Positions 8,203-17,403 of a stretch of DNA of 64,000 bases are shown here, piece after piece. The stretch comes from Caldilineaceae bacterium. GTDB lineage: Bacteria > Chloroflexota > Anaerolineae > Caldilineales > Caldilineaceae. The stretch is from NCBI GenBank assembly GCA_022823185.1, contig JAJDXQ010000025.1, positions 124,001-188,000 of the forward strand. Direction: 5' to 3'. The translations under genes and the position numbers were made by a program. Within the stretch, counting starts at the first letter, position 1; each line of letters begins with the position of its first letter. The notes under the pieces are model-generated. The model was not told the DNA's origin. It searched no databases and was given only the letters and a program-made list of their open reading frames with translations.

Positions 8203-10884
8203 ATGGTAGCCAAGAGGCGTACGAAAAAGAAAGCAACCCCGCATAGACAGCTTCTGGATGGGCTGGCGGTCGTCACCCGCGTCGAGGTTGTCGGCCTGAG
8301 CCTGGTGCTGGTTTCGGTCTTTACGCTGCTGAGCCTGCTGACCGGTTCACGCGGCAGCGTTACCGGGCTTTGGATCGATCTGCTGCGCGACGCCACCGGA
8401 GACGGCGTGGCCGGTGTCCCTTTGCTGACCGGTTTTCTGGGTCTGTGGATGGTCTTGCGCGCCATTGATGGGCCGGACCGGCGTAGATCTTCTCGTGAAG
8501 GCGGCCGTTCGGGCGGCGAGATGCCGGTGCTGCCCTGGCGGGTACCGACCGGGCTTCTTCTGATTTTCCTGGCATACATAGCCGCCATCACGCTGTTTTT
8601 GCCGCCGATGACGCGGGCGGCGCGCGTTCTGGACGGGCGGGCCGGCGGCGCGCTGGGTCTGTTCTTCGCCAATACACTGGTGGACGCGGCGCCTGGCCTG
8701 GGTGGGTGGGCGGTTATCCTTCTCGTGGCCCTGGCGGGGTTGACGCTGCTGACCGGCCGCCGGCTATGGGATGGAGTCTGGGTTGCAAGCAGGGCTGCGG
8801 GCCTTGACATGTGGGGGCTTTTGCAGAAGATGTGGCGGGAGGAACGGCGCAAGGACCTCTTCCGATCCAGAGCTGGGGAGAGAGAAGAGCGGGGCGAGGC
8901 AGTCGCGCCTCCTTCCACTCCGGTTTCCCCTGATGCGCACGTCCCCCAGGCGGCTGAGAGCAGGCAGCACCCGCTGTCGGAAGAGCTTGTCGAATCTGGC
9001 AGCGCTTTGACGGCGATCGATGCCGACCGCCGTCTGAAGAGCAGGAATGGGAGGACCGAACCGACGTGGGAACTTCCGCAGCTGAGCGATATGCTGGACT
9101 TCTGGGACCGGTCGATCGACAGCGACGATCTGATCCGTTTTCGGGGACGGCTGCTGGAGGAAACCCTGGCGCTGTTCGGCGTTCCGGCAGATTTTGAGGG
9201 GGTCAACGCCGGCCCCACCGTCACGCAATACCTGATTCGGCCAGGCTACACCGAGCGCACGGTGCGCGGGGAAGTCAAGCGCACCAAGGTGAAGGTCAGC
9301 AAGATCGCCAGTTTGAGCAACGATTTGGCGCTTGCGCTCGCGGCGCGCACGGTGCGGATCGAGGCGCCGATACCGGGCACGAGCTACGTTGGCATCGAGG
9401 TGCCGAATACTGAGAGCAATAATGTCGGGCTGAAGGAGTTGATGGAGGGCGAGGAGTTTGAGGCGATTAAGGCCAGGGGGCGTCTGCCGATTGCGCTGGG
9501 CGAGGACGTGCGGGGCAAGCCGGTGGTTACCGACCTGGCGCGGATGCCCCACCTGCTGATTGCAGGCGCGACGGGGACGGGCAAGTCGGTCTGCATCAAT
9601 TCGATCATCGGATGCCTGCTCCTGACCCACACGCCGGAGACGCTGCGCCTGCTGATGATCGATCCGAAGATGGTCGAGTTGACCGTCTACAACGGCACGC
9701 CGCACCTTCTCAGCCCGGTGGTGACCGATGTGGACCGGGCCGCGGGCGTGCTGTTCTGGTGCATCAAGGAAATGGAGCGGCGCTATCAGCTGCTCAACAA
9801 GGCGGGCGTACGCGATTTGGAGCGATTCAACGCGCATTTGCGCAAACTGGGTGAGGAGATCCTGCCCTACGTCGTCGTGATCATTGACGAGATGGCCGAT
9901 CTGATGATGGCGGCGCCAGAGGAGGTGGAGAAACACGTAATCCGGCTGGCGCAGATGGCGCGTGCGGTGGGCATCCACATGATCATCGCGACCCAGCGGC
10001 CGTCTGTCGATGTCATCACCGGCCTGATCAAGGCCAATTTCCCGGCCCGCATCGCCTTTGCAGTGACCAGTCAGATAGACAGCCGGGTGGTGCTGGACGT
10101 GCCGGGCGCGGAGAGCCTGCTGGGACGGGGCGACATGTTGTTTATGGCGCCGGATGCGAGCAAGCTGGAGCGGTTGCAGGGCGCGTTTCTGGATGATGCC
10201 GAGACGAACCGTATCGTCCGCTACTGGCAGAATTTCCACAATCTGGAGACTTACATTCAGGAGCAAGAGGGGAACGGTCAGGGACGGGACGAACGCGAAC
10301 AGTTCCCGCTCTTCAGTCCTGAGACGCCAGCGATGGAAGAGCGCGAGCTGCCTGCCGCGGAAGGCGCTGCGCAGCGCGGCGAGAGTGAAACGCTGCCGCT
10401 TCTGGAAAAGGAAGACGAGCGGAACGGCCTGGGGGATCAGACACAGCCTGACGAAGGGCGGGACGGGCTCTTCGACGAGGCGGTTCAGGTCGTTTCGGAA
10501 GCCGGGCGCGGTTCGGTGACGATATTGCAGAGGAAGCTGCGCGTGGGCTACAACCGCGCCAGCCGCCTGGTGGAGCAGCTCGAAGCGGCTGGCATCCTGG
10601 GGCCGGATCGAGGCCAAAGCCAGGGGCGGGAGGTCTATCTCCGGAGCGCAGGAGAGCGCGTTCCGAAGCGGGGAGCGGAGGAGCCCGCCATGCTTCCCGC
10701 TGCGCCATCCTCGCCCCGTAAACCTGACAATGGGCCCTCCGGCAGCGTAACCGAAACCAGCGGGACTGCCGGCGGCGGAAATGGCGGCAGCGGAACCGCG
10801 GGCAGCGGGTCGGTGGACGGTGAGCAGACTGAGTTGCCGCCGCCTTCTGAGAAGAACGACGCCCCACCCCGGATCTGGATGTAA
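8203..10884 (+). CDS. ftsK: DNA translocase FtsK/SpoIIIE
   Basis: 893 aa. Pumps chromosomal DNA through the division septum. The N-terminal ~190 residues contain several hydrophobic segments (for example VVGLSLVLVSVFTLLSLL and GWAVILLVALAGLTLL) that anchor it in the membrane. A charged linker (about 205-275) follows. The motor has Walker A GATGTGKS at residues 455-462, LLMIDPKMVELTVYNG and Walker B VVVIIDEMADLMM. A C-terminal winged-helix gamma domain (LFDEAVQVVSEAGRGSVTILQRKLRVGYNRASRLVEQLE) would read polar guide sequences, and a Gly/Ser/Pro-rich tail ends the protein. The start has no clear Shine-Dalgarno. The linker contains a 15-bp sequence shared with the molybdoenzyme insertion. It is probably co-transcribed with the hydrolase downstream. 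Confidence 0.95.
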   Translation: MVAKRRTKKKATPHRQLLDGLAVVTRVEVVGLSLVLVSVFTLLSLLTGSRGSVTGLWIDLLRDATGDGVAGVPLLTGFLGLWMVLRAIDGPDRRRSSREGGRSGGEMPVLPWRVPTGLLLIFLAYIAAITLFLPPMTRAARVLDGRAGGALGLFFANTLVDAAPGLGGWAVILLVALAGLTLLTGRRLWDGVWVASRAAGLDMWGLLQKMWREERRKDLFRSRAGEREERGEAVAPPSTPVSPDAHVPQAAESRQHPLSEELVESGSALTAIDADRRLKSRNGRTEPTWELPQLSDMLDFWDRSIDSDDLIRFRGRLLEETLALFGVPADFEGVNAGPTVTQYLIRPGYTERTVRGEVKRTKVKVSKIASLSNDLALALAARTVRIEAPIPGTSYVGIEVPNTESNNVGLKELMEGEEFEAIKARGRLPIALGEDVRGKPVVTDLARMPHLLIAGATGTGKSVCINSIIGCLLLTHTPETLRLLMIDPKMVELTVYNGTPHLLSPVVTDVDRAAGVLFWCIKEMERRYQLLNKAGVRDLERFNAHLRKLGEEILPYVVVIIDEMADLMMAAPEEVEKHVIRLAQMARAVGIHMIIATQRPSVDVITGLIKANFPARIAFAVTSQIDSRVVLDVPGAESLLGRGDMLFMAPDASKLERLQGAFLDDAETNRIVRYWQNFHNLETYIQEQEGNGQGRDEREQFPLFSPETPAMEERELPAAEGAAQRGESETLPLLEKEDERNGLGDQTQPDEGRDGLFDEAVQVVSEAGRGSVTILQRKLRVGYNRASRLVEQLEAAGILGPDRGQSQGREVYLRSAGERVPKRGAEEPAMLPAAPSSPRKPDNGPSGSVTETSGTAGGGNGGSGTAGSGSVDGEQTELPPPSEKNDAPPRIWM

Positions 10885-10915
10885 CCAGGTTCGACCCACG
10901 ACAGGAGAATTCAGC

Positions 10916-11812
10916 ATGAGCCAGAGCGTGTCCCCCGCGCGCCCCGCGTGGTTGTCTGACGCGATATACCCCTTTGAAAGCAACTTCTTCACGACTCCGT
11001 CCGGCCACAGAATGCATTACATTGACGAAGGCACGGGGGAGCCGATTGTTTTCCTGCATGGCAATCCCACCTGGTCTTTCGAATTTCGGCATCTGGTCCG
11101 CGATCTGCGGTCGCGGTATCGATGTATCGCGCCTGACCACATTGGTTTCGGGCTGTCGTCGCGCAGCCAGCGGCCGGCCGACCACCGGCCTGAAGCCCAT
11201 GCGGACGCGGCCGCGGCATTGCTCGACCATCTCGGGGTGCGGGACGCGACGCTGTACCTGGTGGATTGGGGCGGGCCGATTGGGCTGGATTTCACGCGCA
11301 AGCATCCGGAGCGGGTGAAGCGGCTTGTGATCACAAACACATGGTGCTGGCCGGTCGGGCGCGATCCGCACTATGTGATGTTCAGTTTCTTCATGTCGAG
11401 CTGGCTCGGCCGGTACCTTATCAGGCGGCACAATTTTTTTGTGAACAGGGTGCTGCCGATGGCGGTCGCGCAGAAGGAGCTTCTGACGGCGGAGGTGATG
11501 GCGCACTATCGCAATGCGCAACCGACGCCTGAGGCGCGTTCTGCGTGCGCCGCGTTTCCGGGGCACATCATTGGCGCGAGCGACTGGCTGCGGTCGATCT
11601 GGGAAGATCGGGCTGCGTTTTCAGGGAAGCCGGCGCTGATATTCTGGGGATTCAAGGACATCGCGTTTCGGGAGAAGGAGTTGAACCGGTGGAAGGCGGA
11701 GTTGGCGGATTTTGAGGCGCACGAGTTCAGGGATTGCGGGCATTTTTTGGCGGAGGAGGCTCCCGGGCGGATGCTGCCGGCGCTGCGTGCGTTCATGGAG
11801 CGGACGGGGTAG
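10916..11812 (+). CDS. Haloalkane dehalogenase-like alpha/beta hydrolase
   Basis: 298 aa. An alpha/beta-hydrolase fold enzyme. HGNPTWSF is the oxyanion-hole motif typical of haloalkane dehalogenases; the nucleophile elbow VDWGGPIG carries Asp rather than Ser; the catalytic His is in GHFLAEEAP. FWGFKDIAF could hold the supporting acid. These fit hydrolytic removal of halide from haloalkanes, though epoxide-hydrolase relatives also use Asp, so the substrate is unproven. The frame opens earlier (10781) inside ftsK, but AGGAG at 10903-10907 clearly selects the ATG at 10916. It lies only 31 bp after ftsK, so the two may share a transcript although they have no obvious functional link. Confidence 0.88.
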   Translation: MSQSVSPARPAWLSDAIYPFESNFFTTPSGHRMHYIDEGTGEPIVFLHGNPTWSFEFRHLVRDLRSRYRCIAPDHIGFGLSSRSQRPADHRPEAHADAAAALLDHLGVRDATLYLVDWGGPIGLDFTRKHPERVKRLVITNTWCWPVGRDPHYVMFSFFMSSWLGRYLIRRHNFFVNRVLPMAVAQKELLTAEVMAHYRNAQPTPEARSACAAFPGHIIGASDWLRSIWEDRAAFSGKPALIFWGFKDIAFREKELNRWKAELADFEAHEFRDCGHFLAEEAPGRMLPALRAFMERTG

Positions 11813-11817
11813 GGCAG

Positions 11818-11826
11818 TGATATAAT
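11818..11826 (+). promoter_or_regulatory. Extended -10 promoter for the ATPase/PIN pair
   Basis: TG-A-TATAAT: TG at 11818-11819 and a consensus TATAAT at 11821-11826. The -35 position is weak, as is common for extended -10 promoters. It lies about 80 bp before the ATPase start. Confidence 0.55.
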
Positions 11827-11908
11827 CGGGGCGTTAGCGGCCCATTGGGAGCTGCCTTTGCAGACGGTCCGCCGCGGCGATGCGGTCGTCTTGCGACAGG
11901 GATGTGTC

Positions 11909-13270
11909 ATGGATGAAATCAGATTGAAAGACTATCGCTGCTTCCGGGAAGATCAGACGGCCCGCTTGGCGCCGCTCACCCTCCTGGAGGGAGAGAACAG
12001 CACGGGCAAGACCTCTTTCCTGGCCATTATTCGCGCCCTTTGGGAGTTTGCCAACGACTACAGGGTTCCGGACTTCAAGGAAGAGCCGTATGATCTAGGC
12101 AGTTTCGACGAAATCGCCCACTTCCGAGGCGGGCGGGGCGGCAGAGCCGAGACCTTCGCTGCGGGATTCAGTACGACGAGATCAAATAAAGAGGAGGGGG
12201 CAAGCAAGCCTCTATCTCAGAAATTCGACGTGACATTCGGTAAGGATGGCGCCGTTCCAGTCCCTGTTGAAAGGCGATTTGCTTTTGGAGACACGCGGAT
12301 TGCGGACCGCTTCAAAGAAGACATCGAAGAAGACCAAGTCTATGTTCTCAGGGTTGAGACTCACAGGGGAAGTTGGGAGATGAGGGTGAGTAGAGACATA
12401 CGCTACTCCCTCCAGGATTATATGATGCCCCCGCATTTCCACTTTAATTGGTCGTCAGTTTCCGGGGAGAGCCGGGAAGGAGACCCGGACTTTGTGCCAC
12501 TGGATGGCTCTCCTCCATTTTGTTCTGAAGACTACGAGATTCTTCGAGAATTCCCCTGGTCAGACCTTTCGTCCTCTGGGGTGCGTCCATTCGCCAGCGC
12601 GCCGGTGCGTTCCAGGCCGCGTCGCCCTTATGATCCATCTCGTCCAACTCGGGATCCCGAAGGGGACTACGTGCCGATGTATCTTGCAGACGTGTTTACG
12701 CGGCGCAAGAGGGAGTGGACTGAACTCAAGAAACGCCTGCAAAATTTCGGCAAGACTGCGGGCCTGTTTGATGAAATCTCCATAAAGCGGTTGGGACAGA
12801 GAGAAAGCGAGCCGTTCCAGATTCAGATTAGAAAATCTGGGGGCAAACTAAAGGGCCCTTTGCGCAATCTCATTGACGTTGGCTACGGAGTCAGCCAGGC
12901 TCTTCTGGTCATAACCGAGCTACTTCGACCGCAAGCGCCGCCTCTGTTTCTCTTGCAGCAGCCGGAAGTACACCTTCACCCCAGCGCGCAGGCTGCGCTA
13001 GGCAGTCTGTTCTGTCAGATTGCTGGCAAGGAGCGTCAGATTATCGTCGAGACGCATAGTGATCATCTGCTGGATCGTGTGCGCATGGAGGTCCGCGACG
13101 GAGTTGGCACTTTGAATCCCGAAGATGTGTCGATCCTCTTCTTTGAACGGGACGAACTAGATGTGCAGATCCATTCATTGGGAATTGACAGGGAGGGCAA
13201 CGTTTTGAACGCGCCCGACAGCTACCGCAGATTCTTCTTGGAAGAAACAACAAGGTCTTTGAGTCTATAG
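11909..13270 (+). CDS. OLD/RecF-type AAA ATPase (AAA_15/AAA_21, possible DUF3696 tail)
   Basis: 453 aa. An ABC/SMC-like ATPase of the kind found in OLD, Septu and PARIS defence systems. MDEIRLKDYRCFRE starts the typical N-terminal strand. Walker A GENSTGKT is at residues 28-35. Walker B is FLLQQPEVHLHP, with QQPE where EQPE is usual. The H-switch region is IIVETHSDHLLDRVR. The last ~40 residues (GIDREGNVLNAPDSYRRFF) resemble the DUF3696 tail of such proteins; this is from memory. The frame opens at 11858 but ATG 11909 gives the canonical N-terminus. Codon composition is visibly less GC-rich than the flanking genes, suggesting acquisition. Stop and next start are 2 bp apart, so it should be translationally coupled to the PIN-like gene and act with it. 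Confidence 0.85.
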   Translation: MDEIRLKDYRCFREDQTARLAPLTLLEGENSTGKTSFLAIIRALWEFANDYRVPDFKEEPYDLGSFDEIAHFRGGRGGRAETFAAGFSTTRSNKEEGASKPLSQKFDVTFGKDGAVPVPVERRFAFGDTRIADRFKEDIEEDQVYVLRVETHRGSWEMRVSRDIRYSLQDYMMPPHFHFNWSSVSGESREGDPDFVPLDGSPPFCSEDYEILREFPWSDLSSSGVRPFASAPVRSRPRRPYDPSRPTRDPEGDYVPMYLADVFTRRKREWTELKKRLQNFGKTAGLFDEISIKRLGQRESEPFQIQIRKSGGKLKGPLRNLIDVGYGVSQALLVITELLRPQAPPLFLLQQPEVHLHPSAQAALGSLFCQIAGKERQIIVETHSDHLLDRVRMEVRDGVGTLNPEDVSILFFERDELDVQIHSLGIDREGNVLNAPDSYRRFFLEETTRSLSL

Positions 13271-13272
13271 AA

Positions 13273-13659
13273 ATGTGCGCGATTGTTGACGTAAATGTGT
13301 CCCACGAGGTTTTCGGTTCCAGTCGGCCTGAAGCAGGTGAGAGGTTTTTCAAATGGCTCAATTCCGGCGAGATGCGCCTTGTGGTCGGGAGAAGGCTTCT
13401 TGACGAACTTAAGAATGGAAGAGCCCAAGAATGGATACGGCAAGCGATTCTTGCCGGGGCGGTCCGACAGGAGACTGCAAGCACAGTGGACACAAGGGAA
13501 GAGCTACTCTTTCAAGAGGAGCGATGCCGCTCTAATGACACGCATGTCATCGCGTTGGCTCAGATCAGCGGCGCGCGCCTTCTGTACTCAAACGACAAAG
13601 AGCTACATGCTGACTTCAAGAATAGGCTTTTGATAAACGAGCCGCGTTGGAAAATCTAG
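13273..13659 (+). CDS. PIN-like nuclease partner of the upstream ATPase
   Basis: 128 aa. A small PIN-fold protein that may cut RNA. Acidic residues are in the PIN order: D6 (AIVDVN), E45 (LLDELK), D89 (SNDTHVIALA) and D108 (YSNDKEL). The motif S/NDTHVIALA followed by a hydrophobic strand and NDKEL is typical of the C-terminal half of PIN domains. It starts 2 bp after the ATPase stop, so the two proteins are probably made in fixed ratio. No antitoxin gene accompanies it, so VapC-type toxin action alone is less likely than nuclease activity controlled by the ATPase. Family membership is by motif; function is inferred. Confidence 0.7.
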   Translation: MCAIVDVNVSHEVFGSSRPEAGERFFKWLNSGEMRLVVGRRLLDELKNGRAQEWIRQAILAGAVRQETASTVDTREELLFQEERCRSNDTHVIALAQISGARLLYSNDKELHADFKNRLLINEPRWKI

Positions 13660-13828
13660 TCGACGAATGAGTACAAGAGCTTTACAGACTCCCACGCGAG
13701 ATTATTGAGAGACAGAAATTTGTGCCGAAATCGGCGCATTGCCGGTGTCAGATCGCGCTAAACCTGAAGCTGCATAGCTTCGCTTGGCATCCTCTCAAAA
13801 TCACACACTAAGAACCGAAGACTTTCGG

Positions 13829-14533
13829 ATGGATCGCAAACGGATCACGGCAATTGTTGTTGTGGGGCTGGCTCTAGCAGCCGGCGTGGGGCTGGCCGTG
13901 TTCTCATTCACGACTCGGATCCCGACTGCGGAGAGCTTGCCGGATGAGGTTGCGGCGGGGCTTGAAGAGCTGAAGACTGTGCAAGGGCGGCTGCAGATGG
14001 GGAAAGATGACCAGATGGTCGAGTACGAACTTTGGGTCCAGCGGCCGCGGCATCTGCGGGCGGAGGCGGAATTGGAAGGGCTGGACCGCAAGGCGGTCTT
14101 TATCATGACATTTAATGAAGAAGAGGCATGGATGTATGACCCGGTGCTGAATCTCGCTACAGTCACGGATAGGGCGCAAGGGGCGTCTTTAGACGACTCG
14201 CGTTTCGGCACTTCAGTGCTGGAGACGATGCCGAATGACGTGCTGGCGGCGCTGCGCGCGGGTACACTGCAGATTGTGGGCGAGGAGGCGGTGGCCGGTC
14301 GGAATGCGCTGCGGGTGCAGGTGCTGCTGCCGCTTGGGCAGAGCCCATTTGAAGAGGCGGGGGAGCAGGTGACCGTTTGGCTGGACCGGAGCGCCTACTA
14401 TCCGCTGGCGATAGAGGGCAATACCGGTTTCCGCATGCGGTTCGACTTCATAAGATTTAATGAAGAGATCGACCCGCGGACATTCGTCTTCTTCCCGCCG
14501 CCGGGCGCGACGGTGCGCCGAGTCGGTGAGTAA
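13829..14533 (+). CDS. LolA-like lipoprotein-carrier fold protein
   Basis: 234 aa. Residues 1-25 (MDRKRITAIVVVGLALAAGVGLAVFSF) form an N-terminal membrane anchor or signal segment. The rest resembles LolA/LppX-type half-barrels: ELKTVQGRLQMG, an EYELWVQRPRHLRAE strand, and the terminal RMRFDFIRFNEEIDPRTFVFFPPPGATV, typical of LolA-like extracytoplasmic proteins in monoderm-type bacteria. It probably binds a hydrophobic ligand outside the membrane. The frame opens at 13784, but the ATG at 13829 directly precedes the hydrophobic segment. It lies 31 bp before the first MFS gene. Confidence 0.65.
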   Translation: MDRKRITAIVVVGLALAAGVGLAVFSFTTRIPTAESLPDEVAAGLEELKTVQGRLQMGKDDQMVEYELWVQRPRHLRAEAELEGLDRKAVFIMTFNEEEAWMYDPVLNLATVTDRAQGASLDDSRFGTSVLETMPNDVLAALRAGTLQIVGEEAVAGRNALRVQVLLPLGQSPFEEAGEQVTVWLDRSAYYPLAIEGNTGFRMRFDFIRFNEEIDPRTFVFFPPPGATVRRVGE

Positions 14534-14564
14534 CGGGGCCGCGCGCGCGGGCGAGCGCGCAGAG

Positions 14565-15824
14565 ATGCCGCGGGGCTTTGCCCGTTTTCGCAATATATTG
14601 GCCGCATGTATCGCCACCCGCCTGGCAGTCGATACAACGACACAGCTCTTTTTTCCGTTCCTGCGGACGGTTGCGCTGGGGCTGGGGATGGATATCGTTG
14701 TCCTGGGGCGGCTCGTCAGCTTGCGCAGCCTGGCGGGGTTGAGCGCGCCGCTGTTCGGCAGCGCTGCGGACAACTTCGGTTACCGGCGCATTATGCGGCT
14801 GTCGCTGCTGTTGACGGCCGCGGGCATGTTTCTGCTGGGCAGTGGGGCCGGTATCTGGTCGGTCGTGGCCGGCATGATCGTGTCGGGAGCGGGGCTGACG
14901 GGCTTTCTGCCGACCTGCCAGGCGTATATCAGCGCGCGCCTGCCGTTTGCGCAGCGGGCGCGGGGCATTGGGATATTGGAATACTCCTGGGCGCTGGCCG
15001 GCATTGTCGGTCTGCCGCTGATGGGCTTTCTGTTTGGCCGCTTCAGCTGGCGACTCCCTTTCTTCGTGCTGGGCGGCGCGATGCTGGGAGGCTGGGTCCT
15101 GATTGGCCTTTTGCCGGAAGCGACGGCCGGCGTCCGCGTAATGGACCCGGAAAGGGCGCGGCGTCGGGAGGCGGCCCGGCGGAGGCTGAGGAGCCGCTCC
15201 TTCACGCCCCTTCTTGCATCGCTGCCCCCTCTGCGTGCGCAGACAGTCGCCGGTTTATTCGATCTCGGCCCCAACTGGCGTGCGGCTCTTGCCGTCATCA
15301 GCGCCAACGCTCTCTTTTATTTCAGCCAAGTGCATATTCTGATTGCCCACGGCGCGTGGCTTGAAACTGAATACGGCTTGGTTCCGGAAACCCTGGGTCT
15401 GGTGGCCTTTGCGCAAGGCGCGGCGGACCTGTGCGGCAGTGTGCTTGTTTCGTTGATCACGGACCGGGTGGGCAAGAAGCGGGCTGTGCAGGCGGGCATG
15501 TTGGGATCGCTGCTGGTCTACATGTCGCTGCCGGTTATCAATGTGGGGCTGGCGCCGGTGGTTGCCGCGCTGGTGCTGCTGCGGTTCGTGTTCGAGTATG
15601 GGATTGTAAGCGCAATCGCCCTGATCAGCGAGCAGGCTCCGGACCGGCGGGGCAAGATCATCTCTCTGTCTGTAGCGCTGAATCTGCTGGGCTCCACTAT
15701 CAGCGGATTCACGGGACCGTGGATGTACACCCGTTTCGGTGTGTGGGGGCTGGGGCCGGTGGCGGCGGTGGGTACGTTGACGGCGTTTGTCCTGCTGACG
15801 GTTTGGGGGCGCGAGTCGGGCTGA
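14565..15824 (+). CDS. MFS transporter, paralogue 1
   Basis: 419 aa with about 12 hydrophobic segments; a major facilitator superfamily permease. Motif-A-like signatures are present after TM2 (APLFGSAADNFGYRRIMR) and in the second half (LITDRVGKKRAV). It is clearly a paralogue of the gene at 17404-18753: long identical blocks include LPFAQRARGIGILEYSWALAGI and APDRRGKIISLSVALNLLG-like stretches. The frame opens at 14460 inside the preceding gene; I take the ATG at 14565, whose MPRGFARFRNILAAC matches the start of the paralogue. Substrate unknown; the neighbouring GH32-like enzyme and sulfatase suggest a sugar or sugar derivative. Confidence 0.85.
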   Translation: MPRGFARFRNILAACIATRLAVDTTTQLFFPFLRTVALGLGMDIVVLGRLVSLRSLAGLSAPLFGSAADNFGYRRIMRLSLLLTAAGMFLLGSGAGIWSVVAGMIVSGAGLTGFLPTCQAYISARLPFAQRARGIGILEYSWALAGIVGLPLMGFLFGRFSWRLPFFVLGGAMLGGWVLIGLLPEATAGVRVMDPERARRREAARRRLRSRSFTPLLASLPPLRAQTVAGLFDLGPNWRAALAVISANALFYFSQVHILIAHGAWLETEYGLVPETLGLVAFAQGAADLCGSVLVSLITDRVGKKRAVQAGMLGSLLVYMSLPVINVGLAPVVAALVLLRFVFEYGIVSAIALISEQAPDRRGKIISLSVALNLLGSTISGFTGPWMYTRFGVWGLGPVAAVGTLTAFVLLTVWGRESG

Positions 15825-15902
15825 CGGCCTTCATGGCCGTCTGACGCGGTACCAGCTGACTCAGCGCCAATTGACTCAGTGCCAAATACCCCGGGAGGCA
15901 GA

Positions 15903-17333
15903 ATGATGACAGTTCTTTACCGGCCTGATGATGGGGTAGCGGGTGATTTCATCCCCTTTTTCTGGGAAGGCGACTACCACCTTTTCTACATCAAAGAGTA
16001 TGGAGCCGAAACCGGCCATGGCCCGGGCCGGCCCTGGTTTCACCTCGTCACGCGCGACTTTGTCAACTTCGAGGATTGGGGCGAGGCGGTAACGCATGGA
16101 GCGCCTGACGAGCAGGACGTCGATGTCGGCACCGGGTCGGTGATTGCGGGCAACGGCATCTTCTACATCTACTATACGGGCATCAATCCGTCGTTCGCAG
16201 GGAGCGGCAGGGCGGCGCAGGTGGTGATGCGCGCCACGAGCACCGACTTGCGCAGTTGGCAGAAGGATCCCAGCTTCATGTTCGCGGCGCCGACGGAGCT
16301 GGGGTATGAGCTGGATGACTGGCGCGACCCGTTTATCTTCTGGAACGAGGCGGCGGGCGAGTACTGGATGCTGATGACGGCGCGCAAAGACAGCGGGCCT
16401 GTCCGCAACCGGGGCTGCATCGGCCTGGCAGTCAGCTCGGACCTGGTGACCTGGGAGGGGCGGCCTCCGCTGTGGGCGCCGGACGAGGTGTGGGCGCACC
16501 CGTGTCCGGACCTGTTTCGTGATGGAGACTGGTGGTACCTGGTCTACTCGGTCTCCAGGGAATGGATTGCCACGCATTACCGGATGGCGCGGAGCCTGGC
16601 GGGGCCGTGGCTCTCTGCGGACGACGACATGTTCGACGGACTTGCCTACGGCGCGGGCAAGACGGCGGGGGACGGATCGCGCCGCTATCTGTTTGGCTGG
16701 CTGCCGACGCGCGAGGGCGAGACGGACGACGGCGAGTGGCTGTGGGGCGGCAATCTGGTCGTGCATGAGGTTGTGGGGCAGCAGGACGGCTCGCTGACCG
16801 TTCGCATTCCGGAGACGGTTGCCCGCGCTTTCGTCAACCCGACGCCGCTTGCTCCCCAGCAGGCACTCGGCAGCTGGGAGGTCCAGGGAGCGCGCGCGCA
16901 GACAGCGGCGGTGGACCGCTACGCGCTGATGACGTTGGGGGAGATGCCTTCTGAGTGCCTGATCGAGGCAACGGTCACCTTCGCCCCGGGGACGACCAAC
17001 TTCGGCCTGATGCTGCGAGCCAGCGATGATCTGGAGTCCTATTACCAGGTACGGCTGGAGCCGGCCAGGAGCAGGGTCGTGCTGGACCGGTGGTCGCCGC
17101 GTTTCAGCGTGACCACGACGAACCCGCCTCTCATGTTTGAACGCAGAGTCGTGCTGGAGCCGGACAGGCCAGTGAAGGTGCAGCTGCTTGTCGACGGCAC
17201 GGCGCTGGTCGTGTATGTCGATGAGCGGGTCGCCCTGTCAGGCCGCATCTATGACCGGCGCGAGGGCAGGCTGGGCCTCTTCGTAACCGAGGGTGAGGCG
17301 CGCTTTGATGGGGTAAGGATGGCAACCAGGTAG
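15903..17333 (+). CDS. GH32-like (clan GH-J) glycoside hydrolase
   Basis: About 476 aa: an N-terminal five-bladed propeller (about 1-310) and a C-terminal beta-sandwich (about 320-476). The WRDPFIFW motif matches the RDP motif of GH32. The CPDLF motif is present, but the acid/base Glu of the usual ECPDLF is Pro (HPCPDLF). The first blade has RPDDGVAGDFIPFFWEGDYHLFY instead of WMNDPNG, so the nucleophile position is also modified. GH32 enzymes hydrolyse fructosides; this variant may act on another sugar or only bind it. The translation opens at a GTG (15879), but GGGAGG at 15893-15898 supports ATG 15903 or 15906. It lies between two MFS paralogues, suggesting a transport-and-hydrolysis unit. 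Confidence 0.7.
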   Translation: MMTVLYRPDDGVAGDFIPFFWEGDYHLFYIKEYGAETGHGPGRPWFHLVTRDFVNFEDWGEAVTHGAPDEQDVDVGTGSVIAGNGIFYIYYTGINPSFAGSGRAAQVVMRATSTDLRSWQKDPSFMFAAPTELGYELDDWRDPFIFWNEAAGEYWMLMTARKDSGPVRNRGCIGLAVSSDLVTWEGRPPLWAPDEVWAHPCPDLFRDGDWWYLVYSVSREWIATHYRMARSLAGPWLSADDDMFDGLAYGAGKTAGDGSRRYLFGWLPTREGETDDGEWLWGGNLVVHEVVGQQDGSLTVRIPETVARAFVNPTPLAPQQALGSWEVQGARAQTAAVDRYALMTLGEMPSECLIEATVTFAPGTTNFGLMLRASDDLESYYQVRLEPARSRVVLDRWSPRFSVTTTNPPLMFERRVVLEPDRPVKVQLLVDGTALVVYVDERVALSGRIYDRREGRLGLFVTEGEARFDGVRMATR

Positions 17334-17403
17334 ATTTCTGAAGTGGGTGGTTTGAAGGCGGTCATGATCTTCTTGCATTCAGGCGCGGCCGTGCGCCGTA
17401 TTC

